This document shows, one piece after another, positions 50,390-60,558 of a stretch of DNA of 64,000 nucleotides (position 1 is its first letter; each line of letters begins with the position of its first letter). The notes under the pieces are model-generated. The model did not search any database and was not told the DNA's origin. It saw only the letters and a program-made list of their open reading frames with translations. The position numbers were made by a program, and so were the translations under genes. Origin of the DNA: JANRLF01 sp033762815 (GTDB lineage Bacteria > Bacteroidota > Bacteroidia > Chitinophagales > CAIOSU01); NCBI GenBank assembly GCA_033762815.1, contig JANRLF010000003.1, forward strand, positions 124,001 to 188,000. Reading direction: 5' to 3'.

Positions 50390-50647
50390 ATGAAATATGT
50401 ATGGATAGCAGGGATAGCTTTGGTGTTAAGTTCTTGCTCAAAAGAACTGGTACAAGATGCCAGCATACCTGCACAAGCTAGGAATTATGTAAGCGAACAG
50501 TATGGCGATGCAAAAAATTTGAAGTGGCAAAAAACAGGAAAGCGCCACAACGCCTATATCGCCACTTTTGATAGCAAAGGAAAGCGTACTAAGCTGAAAT
50601 TTGATGCCCAAGGCAGCATTATGAGCAGTGAGAAAACGAAGAAGTAA
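50390..50647 (+). CDS. Small PepSY-like lipoprotein
   Basis: An 85-residue lipoprotein (MKYVWIAGIALVLSSCSKEL, lipobox LSSC) followed by ARNYVSEQYGDAKNLKWQKTGKRHNAYIATFDSKGKRTKLKFDAQGSI, the fold pattern of the PepSY-like (DUF2874) periplasmic domain. The ATG at 50390 is chosen because the signal starts there; the longer frame from 50324 covers the terminator. Function unknown. Confidence 0.75.
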   Translation: MKYVWIAGIALVLSSCSKELVQDASIPAQARNYVSEQYGDAKNLKWQKTGKRHNAYIATFDSKGKRTKLKFDAQGSIMSSEKTKK

Positions 50648-50743
50648 TATTTGCTCACCTGCTATTGCTTTTCTTCGCTAGGCGGGTTAAGGTTTGCAGC
50701 AACCACTTTGCCTGCTATTTTAGTTTTGCATGCTCCGTACCCC

Positions 50744-50751
50744 TATCTTTG
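50744..50751 (+). promoter_or_regulatory. Predicted -7 element of the NifU-like gene
   Basis: TATCTTTG fits TAnnTTTG; a TTTG at 50725-50728 is 15 bp upstream, closer than the usual 19. Leader of about 40 bp. Confidence 0.4.
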
Positions 50752-50793
50752 CAGAACTTTAGCGGCGGTGCCGCTGTTTAAGCCCTAAACCCA

Positions 50794-51381
50794 TTGCCCA
50801 TGTCCGCTCAACCGATGTTGGAAATCTATACGGAATACACGCCCAATCCTGAGTCGCTCAAGTTTGTGCTGAACAAGATGCTGCTGATGAACACCAATGC
50901 CGACTTTAAGGACGCAGCGGCGGCCAAGCGTTCGCCTATGGCGGAAGACCTGTTCAAGCTGCCCTATGTGCGCAGGGTGTTCATTTCGGGCAACTTTGTC
51001 ACCATCACCAAAGACCCGGAGTACGAATGGATAGAGGTGGTGCCGGAAGTGAAAGAGTTTTTGAAAGCATACGTGCAATCGGGCAGGGAAATATTGCTGC
51101 CACAAGAAGGCTCAGTGGGCGATGGCAGCCAAGCGGAGGCCGGTAGCCTGGAAGAAAAAATAGTGAACGTATTGGATACCTACGTGCGCCCTGCCGTGGA
51201 AATGGATGGGGGCAATATCCAGTTCAAATCATTTAACGAAGGGGTGGTAACGCTGATGCTGCAAGGCTCGTGCAGCGGCTGCCCTTCATCAACGCTCACC
51301 CTGAAGGCGGGCATTGAGGGTCTACTGCAAAGAATGGTGCCCGAAGTGAAGGAAGTGGTGGCCGAAGCGGAAGCGGCCTAA
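50794..51381 (+). CDS. NifU-family Fe-S scaffold/carrier (Nfu-type)
   Basis: A 195-residue protein with an N-terminal Nfu_N domain (YTEYTPNPESLKFVLNKMLL) and a C-terminal NifU-like domain, YVRPAVEMDGGNIQFKSF and LQGSCSGCPSSTLTLKAGIE, with the cluster-binding Cys160 and Cys163. It carries Fe-S clusters to target proteins. A start at MSAQPM (50800) is possible. Its end overlaps the convergent SDR gene by 4 bp. Confidence 0.92.
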   Translation: MPMSAQPMLEIYTEYTPNPESLKFVLNKMLLMNTNADFKDAAAAKRSPMAEDLFKLPYVRRVFISGNFVTITKDPEYEWIEVVPEVKEFLKAYVQSGREILLPQEGSVGDGSQAEAGSLEEKIVNVLDTYVRPAVEMDGGNIQFKSFNEGVVTLMLQGSCSGCPSSTLTLKAGIEGLLQRMVPEVKEVVAEAEAA

Positions 51382-52289
51382 ACTTTGCGGGCGTAGATGT
51401 CTTTGAGGGCATCTTCCAGCCATTCAAACTCAAAACGGAAACCTTTTTCCTCAATCTTGATGGCAGATACACGGTCGCTATCCAGCACCATGTGTGCCAT
51501 TTCGCCTAATAGGAAGCGCAGCAATATGGCGGGGGTAGGCGCGGTAATGGCGGCCTTGTCCAGCACTTTTTCCAAGGTTTCCACCAGTTCTTTGTTCCTT
51601 ACGGGGTTAGGTGCCACGGCATTGTACACACCTTCCATACTATCGTCCTCTATCGCCTTAATGTACATACGGCATAGGTCGTCAATATGTATCCAGGAAT
51701 AGAATTGCTTGCCGTCGCCCAAGTACGCCCCGATGCCCAATGACAGTGGCCGCTCCATTTGTACCAAAGCACCACCCCTAGAAGACATTACAATGCCTGT
51801 GCGCAATACTGCCAGGCGGATATGCTGCTGTTGCACAGGCTGTATGCTCCGCTCCCAAGCTACGCATACTTCCGATAGAAAGCCTTTGCCTGCGGCGTCC
51901 TCTTCGGTTAAGATGGTTTCGCCCCTATTGCCATAGTATCCGATAGCGGACGAGGAAACTACGCTCTTTACCTGATGGTCAAGCTGCCCCAGTTTTTTGA
52001 TAAGCAGTTCCGCACTTTTGGTACGGCTTTCCAAAATCAGTTTTTTCCTGTCGTCGGTCCACCAGCCATCGGCAATATTGGCCCCTGCCAAGTGCACGAT
52101 ATGGTCGGCCGTGGTGATTGCCTCATCGTCCAAAAGGCCGTTTTTTACGTCCCAATGGTAGGTGGTATAGGGTTTGTCCTTGTCGCGGCTGCGGCTCAAG
52201 AGGGCAACGTCATATCCCTTCTCGGCCAACAGCACGGACAATCTGCTGCCAATCAAGCCCGTTCCCCCGGTAATCAATACTCTTTTCAT
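51378..52289 (-). CDS. TIGR01777-family SDR epimerase (SDR39U1-like)
   Basis: A 303-residue extended short-chain dehydrogenase. N-terminal Rossmann motif VLITGGTGLIGSRLSVLLAEKGYDVALLSRS, then VSSSAIGYYGNRGE with the catalytic Y-x-x-x-like region and SEVCVAWERSIQP. The C-terminal DUF1731 part is FLLGEMAHMVLDSDRVSAIKIEEKGFRFEF. Sometimes called sulA/YfcH-like; the substrate is unknown. Confidence 0.9.
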   Translation of the reverse strand: MKRVLITGGTGLIGSRLSVLLAEKGYDVALLSRSRDKDKPYTTYHWDVKNGLLDDEAITTADHIVHLAGANIADGWWTDDRKKLILESRTKSAELLIKKLGQLDHQVKSVVSSSAIGYYGNRGETILTEEDAAGKGFLSEVCVAWERSIQPVQQQHIRLAVLRTGIVMSSRGGALVQMERPLSLGIGAYLGDGKQFYSWIHIDDLCRMYIKAIEDDSMEGVYNAVAPNPVRNKELVETLEKVLDKAAITAPTPAILLRFLLGEMAHMVLDSDRVSAIKIEEKGFRFEFEWLEDALKDIYARKV

Positions 52290-52410
52290 AGTAGGCTTCC
52301 GCTTTAGGATTATGGTATTTATTGATTATTTTCGTTATCAACTCATTGCAGTCCATCCATAAGGTCGCGATGAGGTTTTTCATCAGGTTTCCAAAATTCA
52401 ACTACCAGAT

Positions 52411-54231
52411 ATGCGCTTTCCAAAATTACTGTTTTCAACCATTATAGGCATGTTACTTTTTGCTAGCTGTGGCGGAGGTGGCAAAGGCCAACAAACTGCT
52501 TGTGGGGATGTGACCTTCAAAAAAGGCAATACCAACGAAGTAATAATACATGAACTGGCCGACCCCGACAAGCTCAACCCCGTGAACTCCACCAGTGCGG
52601 GCGCCACCTATATAGAGTACAATATTTTCATGTATTTATTGGACGTGGACAAGGAAAAGCTGGAGGTAAACCCCTCACTGGCCGTAGCGCGCCCCACGAT
52701 AACGAAATTGGAAGAGGGGCCTTACAAGGGGGGCATGAGCCTGAGCTTTGAAATCAGGCCTGAGGCCATGTGGGACAACGGTACGCCCGTTACCGCAAAG
52801 GATGTGGAGTTTACCTATAAGGCCGTAAAGAACCCCATGGTGGAATCGGAGCAGCAAAAGCCCTATTGCGACTTTTTGGTGCATATGGACATTGACCCTG
52901 CCAATCCTAAAAAATTCACCCTTTATACCAATCAGTTGAGTGCGGAAGCGGAGTTTTCCTTGGGGGGCAGTTGTTACATACTGCCCGAATACGTGTATGA
53001 CCCCAAAGGCATCATGCGCAAGTACTCTATAGATGAATTGAGCAACCCCGCCAATGTATCGAAGCTAAAAGCCGATGCCAACATTATTGCCTTCGCGAAG
53101 GAATTCAATTCTGAAAAATATCAAAGGGAAAAAGGCTATGTGGTAGGCTGCGGGCCATACCAATTTGAGTCATGGGCCACCGGGCAGCGCATCATACTCA
53201 GCAAAAAAGCCAATTGGTGGGGCGACCAATTAGCCGATAAAGCAGTAAACTTTAAGGCATTGCCAGCTAAAATCACGTATGAAATATTGAACGACTGGAC
53301 TACCGCCGTTACGGCCATGAAAGATGAGGGCATCGATGTAGAGCGCAATATAGAGGCCAAGCTCTTCAGCGACCTGAACAAGAACGAGGCATTTAAATGC
53401 AAATATGAAATCAATACCCCGCAAGAACTCTCCTATGTATACATAGGCATGAACATGAAAAACCCCAAGCTGCAAGATGTGCGGGTGCGAAAGGCCTTGG
53501 CGTACCTGGTAAACAGGCAACAAATTATTGACGTGCTCAATTATGGCTTTGCCGCCCCCACATTTGGCATGATACACCCCAGTAAAAAGTATTATAATGA
53601 CCAACTCGATCCTTACAATTTCGACCCCTCCAAGGCCAGTACGCTGTTGGATGAAGCGGGTTGGAAAGATAGCGATGGCGATAACATACGCGACAAGGTA
53701 GTCAATGGCAAAAAGGAGCAACTGAAGCTGGTGTTCAAGTATAATGCGGAAAACCCCACCCGCCAAAGGATAGGGCTTTTCTTAAAGGAACAGGCTAAAA
53801 AGATAGGTGTCGAGATTGAAATATTGGGCAAGGAATGGACCGTATTTATTGACGAGACCAAAAAACATGATTTTGAATTGTTCTGTGGTGCATGGATTTC
53901 CGACCCGATATCAGACGACCCCAAGCAGATATGGCATACTTCTTCTGCTGATGGGGGCAGCAATTATGTGTACTTCGGCAATACAAGGAGCGACCAGGTA
54001 ATAGATGCCATACGCACGGAATTGGATGAATCGAAACGGAACGAGTATTATAAGGAGTTCCAAAAGATAGTGAATGAAGAAGTGCCCTACATATTTCTGT
54101 ACACGCCCAAAAACAGGTTGTGCATTTCCAAGCGTTTTGAAAATGCCAAGGCCTATACCGCTAGGCCTGGTTATTCGGAAAGGGAATTTGTGGTAGGTGG
54201 CGCTGGGCAAAGAATGGCTGCGGGCAATTAA
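52411..54231 (+). CDS. Peptide ABC-transporter substrate-binding lipoprotein (SBP family 5), first copy
   Basis: A 606-residue OppA/DppA-type binding lipoprotein (lipobox FASC, Cys20, followed by GGGG). Family marks are FEIRPEAMWDNGTPVTAKDVEFTYKAVKNP, VVGCGPYQFESWATGQRI and DPSKASTLLDEAGWKDSDGDNIRDK. First gene of an operon with a second binding protein and two permeases. About half-identical by eye to the next gene, so they arose by tandem duplication. Confidence 0.93.
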   Translation: MRFPKLLFSTIIGMLLFASCGGGGKGQQTACGDVTFKKGNTNEVIIHELADPDKLNPVNSTSAGATYIEYNIFMYLLDVDKEKLEVNPSLAVARPTITKLEEGPYKGGMSLSFEIRPEAMWDNGTPVTAKDVEFTYKAVKNPMVESEQQKPYCDFLVHMDIDPANPKKFTLYTNQLSAEAEFSLGGSCYILPEYVYDPKGIMRKYSIDELSNPANVSKLKADANIIAFAKEFNSEKYQREKGYVVGCGPYQFESWATGQRIILSKKANWWGDQLADKAVNFKALPAKITYEILNDWTTAVTAMKDEGIDVERNIEAKLFSDLNKNEAFKCKYEINTPQELSYVYIGMNMKNPKLQDVRVRKALAYLVNRQQIIDVLNYGFAAPTFGMIHPSKKYYNDQLDPYNFDPSKASTLLDEAGWKDSDGDNIRDKVVNGKKEQLKLVFKYNAENPTRQRIGLFLKEQAKKIGVEIEILGKEWTVFIDETKKHDFELFCGAWISDPISDDPKQIWHTSSADGGSNYVYFGNTRSDQVIDAIRTELDESKRNEYYKEFQKIVNEEVPYIFLYTPKNRLCISKRFENAKAYTARPGYSEREFVVGGAGQRMAAGN

Positions 54232-54343
54232 ACAGCCCTGGCTACGTTGTAAGTGTCCGCAAATGTTTGCTTATTTTGCAAAACCACCATGTAAAAGTAT
54301 ATTTGCCGTTACCTTTCGGCAAAACCTGAAAATGTTTAACTCC

Positions 54344-56170
54344 ATGAACAAACAATTCAATTATCTCACAGGCCTAGGGCTATTGTTCGCTGTTTTTATT
54401 ACCGGCTGCGGCGGTGGAGGGCAAAAGGACGGAGCCACCACCAATAGCAAACGTGCCGGCAAAAATGAAATCATTGTACACACGGGTGCGGATGCCGAAA
54501 ATCTGAATCCGTTTACCTCTTCGGATGCAACAGCAACAGAGATCAATAACAACATGTTTTTTGCCATGTTGACTATCGATGCCAAAGATTATAGCTTGAA
54601 ACCCTTGTTAGCGTTAGCCCGCCCTACCATTGAGCCCATTGAAGATGGGGAATTAAAGGGCGGTCTTAAGATTACCTATGAAATACGCCCCGAGGCCAAG
54701 TGGGATAACGGTACACCAGTGTTGGCCAGCGATGTGGAGTTTTCACTGAAAGTAATCAAAAACCCACAAGTGGACTGTGAGCACTTAAGAGGATATTATG
54801 ACTTTGTAAGGGATATGACGATTGACCCCGCCAACCCACGCAAGTACACCTTCTTTTGCAAAGACCGTTATTTGATGTCGGAACTGAGCAGTGGCGATAT
54901 ACCCATTGTTCCAGAGTATGTGTATGACCCACAGAAAATCATGCGCAAGTTCAGCGTTAAGCAACTTTGCGACCCTAAAAATACGGCAGGCCTGAAAGGC
55001 AATGCCGATATCATTGCTTTTGCCAAAGAATTCAATTCCGAAAAGTTCAAAAGGGAAAAAGGCTTCGTTGTAGGTTGTGGCCCCTATGAGTTAGTGGAAT
55101 GGAAGACTGGTCAAAGAATCATCATCCAAAAGAAGAAAAACTGGTGGGGCGATGCTCTAATGGAACAATTCCCAGTATTGAATGGCTATGCGGACAAGAT
55201 TGTGTATGAAATCATCCAAGACCCTACCACCATGCTCACGGTGCTAAAGGATGAAGGCCTTGATGTTTCGAACACCTTCAAGCCGAAAGACTTTAAAGAG
55301 CTGCAGGATAACAAGAAAATGAACGAGTTGTACAACTTCTATACTCCTGACTATATCGTGTACACTTATTACGGACTTAACATGAAGAACCCTAAACTGG
55401 CCGACAAAAAGGTGCGCCAAGCACTTTCGCACTTGGTGGATAGGGACTATATCATTGACAAAGTACTGTACAATTACTCGAAGCCTGCTATTGGGCCTGT
55501 GCATCCTACCCAATCTTACTACAACAAAAACCTGAAACAGTATGAGTTCAATATCGAACTGGCCAATAAGATGTTGGATGAGGCAGGCTGGAAAGATACC
55601 GATAACGACGGTGTTCGCGATAAGGTTATTAATGGTAAAAAGATACAGTTGGTATTGGAACTAAAATACCCCTCGGCCAGCCCCACCGCAGAGCCGATTG
55701 GTTTGATTTTCAAGAACAATGCCCAAAAAGCGGGTGTGAAAGTAGAATTGGTATCGCGGGAATGGACGGTATTCTTGGAAGACAACAAGAAGCATAACTT
55801 TGAAATGTTTACCGGCTCATGGGTGAAAAACCCCGGCGTACCGGATGACCCCTACCAAATATGGCACCGCAACTCTTACACCGGCGATGGCAGCAACTAT
55901 GTAGGCTTTGGTACTGCCGAATCGGATGCGTTGATTGATTCCATCCGTTATGAAATGGACGAAACTAAGCGCAACGCCATGTACATGCGATTCCAAGAAA
56001 TCATACATGAGGAGGCCCCGTATATCTTCTTGACCAATCCAGTAAACAAAATAGCGATTCACAAGCGCTTTGATAATGCGGAAGGCATAGTGAAAAGGCC
56101 AGGCTATGAGGTGAGAGATTTCAAGTTGAACCCTAACTTCGGGAAGGGAGAGAAAATGGCAGCCCACTAA
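54344..56170 (+). CDS. Peptide ABC-transporter substrate-binding lipoprotein (SBP family 5), second copy
   Basis: A 608-residue paralogue of the preceding gene with the same blocks (EIRPEAKWDNGTPVLASDVEFSLKVIKNPQ, KGFVVGCGPYELVEWKTGQRI, ANKMLDEAGWKDTDNDGVRDK). The lipobox is ITGC. ATG 54344 (MNKQFNYL) is chosen; ATG 54332 gives four more residues, and the long frame from 54197 runs into the previous gene. Stop lies 13 bp before the permease gene. Confidence 0.93.
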   Translation: MNKQFNYLTGLGLLFAVFITGCGGGGQKDGATTNSKRAGKNEIIVHTGADAENLNPFTSSDATATEINNNMFFAMLTIDAKDYSLKPLLALARPTIEPIEDGELKGGLKITYEIRPEAKWDNGTPVLASDVEFSLKVIKNPQVDCEHLRGYYDFVRDMTIDPANPRKYTFFCKDRYLMSELSSGDIPIVPEYVYDPQKIMRKFSVKQLCDPKNTAGLKGNADIIAFAKEFNSEKFKREKGFVVGCGPYELVEWKTGQRIIIQKKKNWWGDALMEQFPVLNGYADKIVYEIIQDPTTMLTVLKDEGLDVSNTFKPKDFKELQDNKKMNELYNFYTPDYIVYTYYGLNMKNPKLADKKVRQALSHLVDRDYIIDKVLYNYSKPAIGPVHPTQSYYNKNLKQYEFNIELANKMLDEAGWKDTDNDGVRDKVINGKKIQLVLELKYPSASPTAEPIGLIFKNNAQKAGVKVELVSREWTVFLEDNKKHNFEMFTGSWVKNPGVPDDPYQIWHRNSYTGDGSNYVGFGTAESDALIDSIRYEMDETKRNAMYMRFQEIIHEEAPYIFLTNPVNKIAIHKRFDNAEGIVKRPGYEVRDFKLNPNFGKGEKMAAH

Positions 56171-56183
56171 ACAACAGCCTTAG

Positions 56184-57707
56184 ATGTTCCAATACATTTT
56201 AAAGCGTTTGTTGTTTTTTGTACCGACGCTTTTTATTATCTCCATTTTTTCGTTCGGGCTGAGCAAGTTGGCACCTGGTGACCCTGTGGAACTACGCCTG
56301 AAAGGGGGCATGCAGGGCGCATCCAGCGGCCAATTGGCGGAAAAGCAGGCAGGGGAGCGTGCCTATATTGAGCTGAGCGAAAAAATGGGCTTGAATTTAC
56401 CCGCATTCTACTTCAGCTTGACTTCGCAGGCGTATCCTGACACCCTCTATAAGATACACCGCAAGTATGAGCGCGAAACCTTGAGTAGGTTGGTTGACCT
56501 GTATGGCAATTGGCCTTTGATTTCCGCCTATTACCACAACCTAAAGAGTTTAGAAAACAATCTGTTTAAAGCCCCCAAAGATTCGTTGACCTATGAAAGG
56601 TCAAGGGCCATTAAGGATTTGACGAATGAGTTGTACAGGACCTATGAGGATTATAAAATCCAACGTTCATTAAAAATAATGGATAGCTTGGTGGCACTGC
56701 CCGCTACTATCATAAAAGATAGCGTGCCCGTAAGCGAAATGACCCTAGCTGGCCAAGCACCCAGCGTAAAGGCGGTAGTACAATCTTACCAGCAAATGAA
56801 GCGGGAGGCTAGCCCTGGGAAGAAGTATGTCCCTGCACTGCATTGGTACGGCACCCACAACCAGTATCACCGTTGGCTATTTGGCGATGTGCCTTGGTTT
56901 GGTAAAAACGATGACCCCACTAAATCCGCAAAGGGGTTTTTCAGGCTCGATTTCGGTGAATCTTATTTGGACGGCCGGCCGGTAGCCTCCTTGATAGGTG
57001 AAGCCATCAAGTGGACCATGGTGCTCAATCTCATCTCGGTATTGCTGTCGTATTCCGTTTCCATTCCCATAGGCGTCAATTCCGCCATCAGGAAAGGAAC
57101 CCTGTACGATAGGATTACTTCTACTGCATTATTTGTTTTTTATTCGCTGCCTTCCTTCTGGATAGCCACGCTGTTGGTGGTGTTCGTCACTACCTCCGAG
57201 TACGGCATGGATTTCTTTCCCACCTACGGTATTGAATCGCAGGAGCTACAGGATGCCGCACTGCTTACCCGTATTGGCGATTGGGCCTATCATTTGGTGC
57301 TGCCCGTATTTTGTTTGACCTATGCTTCCTTTGCCTTTATTTCCAGACAAATGCGTGGTGCCATGGTGAGCGTTATCAACCAAGATTATATCCGCACCGC
57401 CAATGCCAAGGGCCTTGCCAAAGCAAAAATCGTATGGAAGCATGCTTTCAGAAATTCTTTGATACCCATTATCACCATGTTTGCCAGCTTGTTCCCCTTG
57501 ATGATCAGCGGTTCGGTGATTATTGAGGTTATTTTCCAGATACCGGGCATGGGCAAGTTGAGCTATACTTCCCTTATTGCCCGCGACTATCCGGTATTGT
57601 TTACCATACTCATGTTCTCCGCCATATTGACCATGATGGGCATGTTGGTAGCTGACTTGTTGTATGCATTGGTTGACCCGCGTATTTCCTATACGAAGAA
57701 AAAGTAG
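56184..57707 (+). CDS. ABC-transporter permease, OppB/DppB type with large periplasmic insert
   Basis: A 507-residue inner-membrane permease. TM1 with RLLFFVPTLFIISIFSFGLSKLAPGDPVELRLKG is followed by an insert of roughly 230 hydrophilic residues (about 40-270), then the usual five TM segments with SLPSFWIATLLVVFV, and the EAA loop RTANAKGLAKAKIVWKHAFRNSLIPI that contacts the ATPase. OppB is normally about 310-330 residues, so the insert is the notable feature. Works with the 57712 permease. Confidence 0.9.
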   Translation: MFQYILKRLLFFVPTLFIISIFSFGLSKLAPGDPVELRLKGGMQGASSGQLAEKQAGERAYIELSEKMGLNLPAFYFSLTSQAYPDTLYKIHRKYERETLSRLVDLYGNWPLISAYYHNLKSLENNLFKAPKDSLTYERSRAIKDLTNELYRTYEDYKIQRSLKIMDSLVALPATIIKDSVPVSEMTLAGQAPSVKAVVQSYQQMKREASPGKKYVPALHWYGTHNQYHRWLFGDVPWFGKNDDPTKSAKGFFRLDFGESYLDGRPVASLIGEAIKWTMVLNLISVLLSYSVSIPIGVNSAIRKGTLYDRITSTALFVFYSLPSFWIATLLVVFVTTSEYGMDFFPTYGIESQELQDAALLTRIGDWAYHLVLPVFCLTYASFAFISRQMRGAMVSVINQDYIRTANAKGLAKAKIVWKHAFRNSLIPIITMFASLFPLMISGSVIIEVIFQIPGMGKLSYTSLIARDYPVLFTILMFSAILTMMGMLVADLLYALVDPRISYTKKK

Positions 57708-57711
57708 CGCC

Positions 57712-59007
57712 ATGGCAAAGGAAAAGATAAAGCGACCGGTTGACAAAAGTTATTGGGGCATCGTGAAGAGCCAGTTCCGCAAGAACAGGCTGGCGGTGTG
57801 GTGCCTGCGCTTTCTGGTGGTGATTGCCATTATCGGTTTGTTGGCCAATTTTTTGGCTAATGATAAGCCCCTGTATTGCAAGCTGAAAGGAGAAACCCAT
57901 TTCCCCGTTTTTAAAGAAATGGCCGTAGGGTTGGGCCTTGCCAAATGGGACAAGCAGTTTGCTTTTGCCGATTGGAAAACTTTTGACTACGAATCGGTAG
58001 TATGGCCGTTGGTGCCATATTCGCAAACGGAAATGGACATTTACAACACCCAATTTGTAAGCCCCTTTGCCGAACAAGAGGTGAAGTCCGTTCAGTTCAA
58101 ACACTGGATGGGTACCGATGATATTGGGCGGGATGTGTTGGCAGGTATGATTCACGGTACTCGTATAGCCATGTTGGTAGGCGTAGTATCTATGTCTATT
58201 TCCTCTTTCCTGGGCATCCTGTTGGGTTCTTTGGCAGGCTATTACGGCGATGAGCGGCTTAAGGCATCGCGTATTTCGCTGTTTCTGTACATCCCCTTCT
58301 TGTTCATTGGGCTGTTTTATAGTTTCGGCGTATCGGGATATACTTTGTCCGATGCGCTTGGGGTATCCATTGCCGCTTTCTTGCTACAGTTGCTAAAGTG
58401 CATTTTCATTTTCTTCCTGATTATGCTGGTGCCATATCTATTGTCCAAGCCTTTGAAAAGAATACCGTCATTGGGGCGGAAGGTTGCCATTCCGGTAGAT
58501 ATTCTCATTTCCCGCTTAATTGAAGTGATTATTTCCATTCCCAGCTTGTTACTCATTCTTTCCATTGTGGCGTTGGCGAAACCCTCCATCTTTTTGGTAA
58601 TGGCTATCATAGGAGCTACATCATGGACCGGTATTGCCCGCTTTATCCGTGGCGAATTGTTGCGGGTGCGCAATTTGGAATACATTGAGGCGGCCCATGC
58701 CTTAGGCTATTCCGAGGCCAGAACCTTGTTTAAACATGCCATACCCAATGCATTGACTCCCGTGCTTATTTCCATTGCCTTTGGTATAGCGGGGGCCATT
58801 TTGGTGGAGTCGTCGCTATCTTATCTGGGTATCGGTGTTCCGGCGGAGGTCATTACCTGGGGCAAATTGTTGTCCTTGTCAAGGCAGGCACCTGAAGCTT
58901 GGTGGCTGGCAGTGTTTCCTGGCTTTGCCATATTCTTGACCGTTACCATCTTCAACCTCATCGGTGAGGGCCTGACGGATGCTTTGGACCCTCGGTTGAA
59001 GAAGTAG
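57712..59007 (+). CDS. ABC-transporter permease, OppC/DppC type
   Basis: A 431-residue permease, also longer than usual (about 300). The start MAKEKIKRPVDKSYWG at 57712 is 4 bp after the previous stop; the extended frame from 57664 overlaps the OppB-type gene and is rejected. OppC marks: HWMGTDDIGRDVLAGMIHGTRIAMLVG, ASRISLFL, the EAA loop YIEAAHALGYSEARTLFKHAIPNALTPVLI and the end EGLTDALDPRLKK. No OppD/OppF ATPase genes are in the operon or window. Confidence 0.9.
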   Translation: MAKEKIKRPVDKSYWGIVKSQFRKNRLAVWCLRFLVVIAIIGLLANFLANDKPLYCKLKGETHFPVFKEMAVGLGLAKWDKQFAFADWKTFDYESVVWPLVPYSQTEMDIYNTQFVSPFAEQEVKSVQFKHWMGTDDIGRDVLAGMIHGTRIAMLVGVVSMSISSFLGILLGSLAGYYGDERLKASRISLFLYIPFLFIGLFYSFGVSGYTLSDALGVSIAAFLLQLLKCIFIFFLIMLVPYLLSKPLKRIPSLGRKVAIPVDILISRLIEVIISIPSLLLILSIVALAKPSIFLVMAIIGATSWTGIARFIRGELLRVRNLEYIEAAHALGYSEARTLFKHAIPNALTPVLISIAFGIAGAILVESSLSYLGIGVPAEVITWGKLLSLSRQAPEAWWLAVFPGFAIFLTVTIFNLIGEGLTDALDPRLKK

Positions 59008-59098
59008 GCACAAAATATTCTCCTGGAATTGTTGTTATATCGATATCGAACCTGTTTTGACAGGTTATTTCTTAATTTAGATTCAAATTTTCCTTAGC

Positions 59099-60556
59099 AT
59101 GCGGGCATTGGTACTTGTTGCATTTTTGCTTTCCATACAGTTGCTTATGGCTCAGCAGGTAGTAATGTCCGAGCCCGAAAAGCTATCTTCCAAAACCCCT
59201 AATGCAAGTATCCTTGGAAAGAGCAACGAAGGCATAATAGTGTATAAGTACGGCCGTGGCACTGACATTATTGAAGCCTACAACAGTAACATGGGGGTTC
59301 GCTGGAAGAAAACCCTGAACATACAGCAGGAGAATTCTTCTATCTTGAAAATGGTATTGTATCCTGCCAAAACAGTGGTGTTTTTCCTTTCGGAAAACAA
59401 AAACTACTCAGTGGTATATGCCCAAGCCCTCAGTAGTAAATTTGATGGCGACGGCAAGTTTGTTGTAGTAGACACTATTGAGGGCAATAAAATTGATTTG
59501 GAGAATGACCTTTCTGTGGTACACTCCCAAAATAGGAGCCAACTGTTGGTTTACTATCCAGTAAGCAACAACGGTGCCCTTCAATACTTACAGGCGGTGG
59601 GGATGAGTGAAAACCTAGAGGTGTCGTACAGGGGTAGAATCAACTTGCCGGCAGATGTGGCGGCTTATCAGTTATCGGGAGTAGTGCCTGACAACCAAGG
59701 CAACCTTTCCATCCTGTTGGAAAGAAAAGAACGCTTTCGCAAATCGGAAACCAACAAAGAATTTAGGGTATTTTATTATCGGCCTGAAACAGGCCTTTTA
59801 TCCGAAATCGATTTTAAGCTTCAACGGCCCATCTTCGGCAGTATTGGCTTGGAAGTGGACAATGTGAACCGTCGCATTGTGTTGACAGGCTTGTATAGCA
59901 ACGATGGGGAAAAGGATGCCAGGGGATATTTTTTTGAGGCTTATTCCCCCTTTGCAAGTCCTGAAGAGGCTTATACCTCTTACTACCAGCATTTTCCTGG
60001 CGATTTGATTTTCCAGGTTACTGGCAAAGACACTAGCACTTATGATAAGGGGCTTTTCAGTTTCCGTATCAAGGATATCATTCTTAGGCAAGATGGAGGA
60101 GCTATATTTATTACCGAATCGCAATTCGATAATACGGAGAATATAGAAATGCCCAGCTTTGGCCCTGCTTCCGGTCCCAGTATCAGAACGGTGAAAGTGC
60201 ACTATTATAATGATATTCTTGTAGTTTCAGTGAAGCCAAGTGGGGAGATGGATTGGTACAGTATCATGAAGAAGAAGCAAGTGTCGGAAGACGACGAGGG
60301 CTTTTATTCATCATTCAGTATTGTGAATACCAATGATATGCTGCGGTTTATTTACAATGATGAGATATACTACAAGGCCAATGTGAACCAATACAGTATG
60401 GATAGCAAGGGCCAATCCGTCAGAAGCCTGTTGTTCAATTCGGGAGAAAAGGAACTGTTGCTGGTGCCCAGCATTGCCAAGCAGATATCGGCTAATGAAT
60501 TGATTATACCCAGTTTCAGGAAAAACTCCCTACGGTTTGTAAAAATTAGCTTTTAA
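59099..60556 (+). CDS. Hypothetical exported protein
   Basis: A 485-residue protein with a signal peptide (LVLVAFLLSIQLLMAQQ) and a beta-rich remainder that could be a propeller (repeats like RRIVLTGLYSNDGEKDARGYFFEAYSP and QDGGAIFITESQFDN). I recognise no family; similar exported proteins are common in Bacteroidota. The next gene starts 2 bp after its stop, so the two are likely coupled. Confidence 0.7.
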   Translation: MRALVLVAFLLSIQLLMAQQVVMSEPEKLSSKTPNASILGKSNEGIIVYKYGRGTDIIEAYNSNMGVRWKKTLNIQQENSSILKMVLYPAKTVVFFLSENKNYSVVYAQALSSKFDGDGKFVVVDTIEGNKIDLENDLSVVHSQNRSQLLVYYPVSNNGALQYLQAVGMSENLEVSYRGRINLPADVAAYQLSGVVPDNQGNLSILLERKERFRKSETNKEFRVFYYRPETGLLSEIDFKLQRPIFGSIGLEVDNVNRRIVLTGLYSNDGEKDARGYFFEAYSPFASPEEAYTSYYQHFPGDLIFQVTGKDTSTYDKGLFSFRIKDIILRQDGGAIFITESQFDNTENIEMPSFGPASGPSIRTVKVHYYNDILVVSVKPSGEMDWYSIMKKKQVSEDDEGFYSSFSIVNTNDMLRFIYNDEIYYKANVNQYSMDSKGQSVRSLLFNSGEKELLLVPSIAKQISANELIIPSFRKNSLRFVKISF

Positions 60557-60558
60557 CC

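Noticed and set aside
57664..57711. Extended N-terminus of the OppC-type permease
   Set aside because: Would overlap the upstream permease and adds non-homologous sequence; ATG 57712 directly follows its stop.
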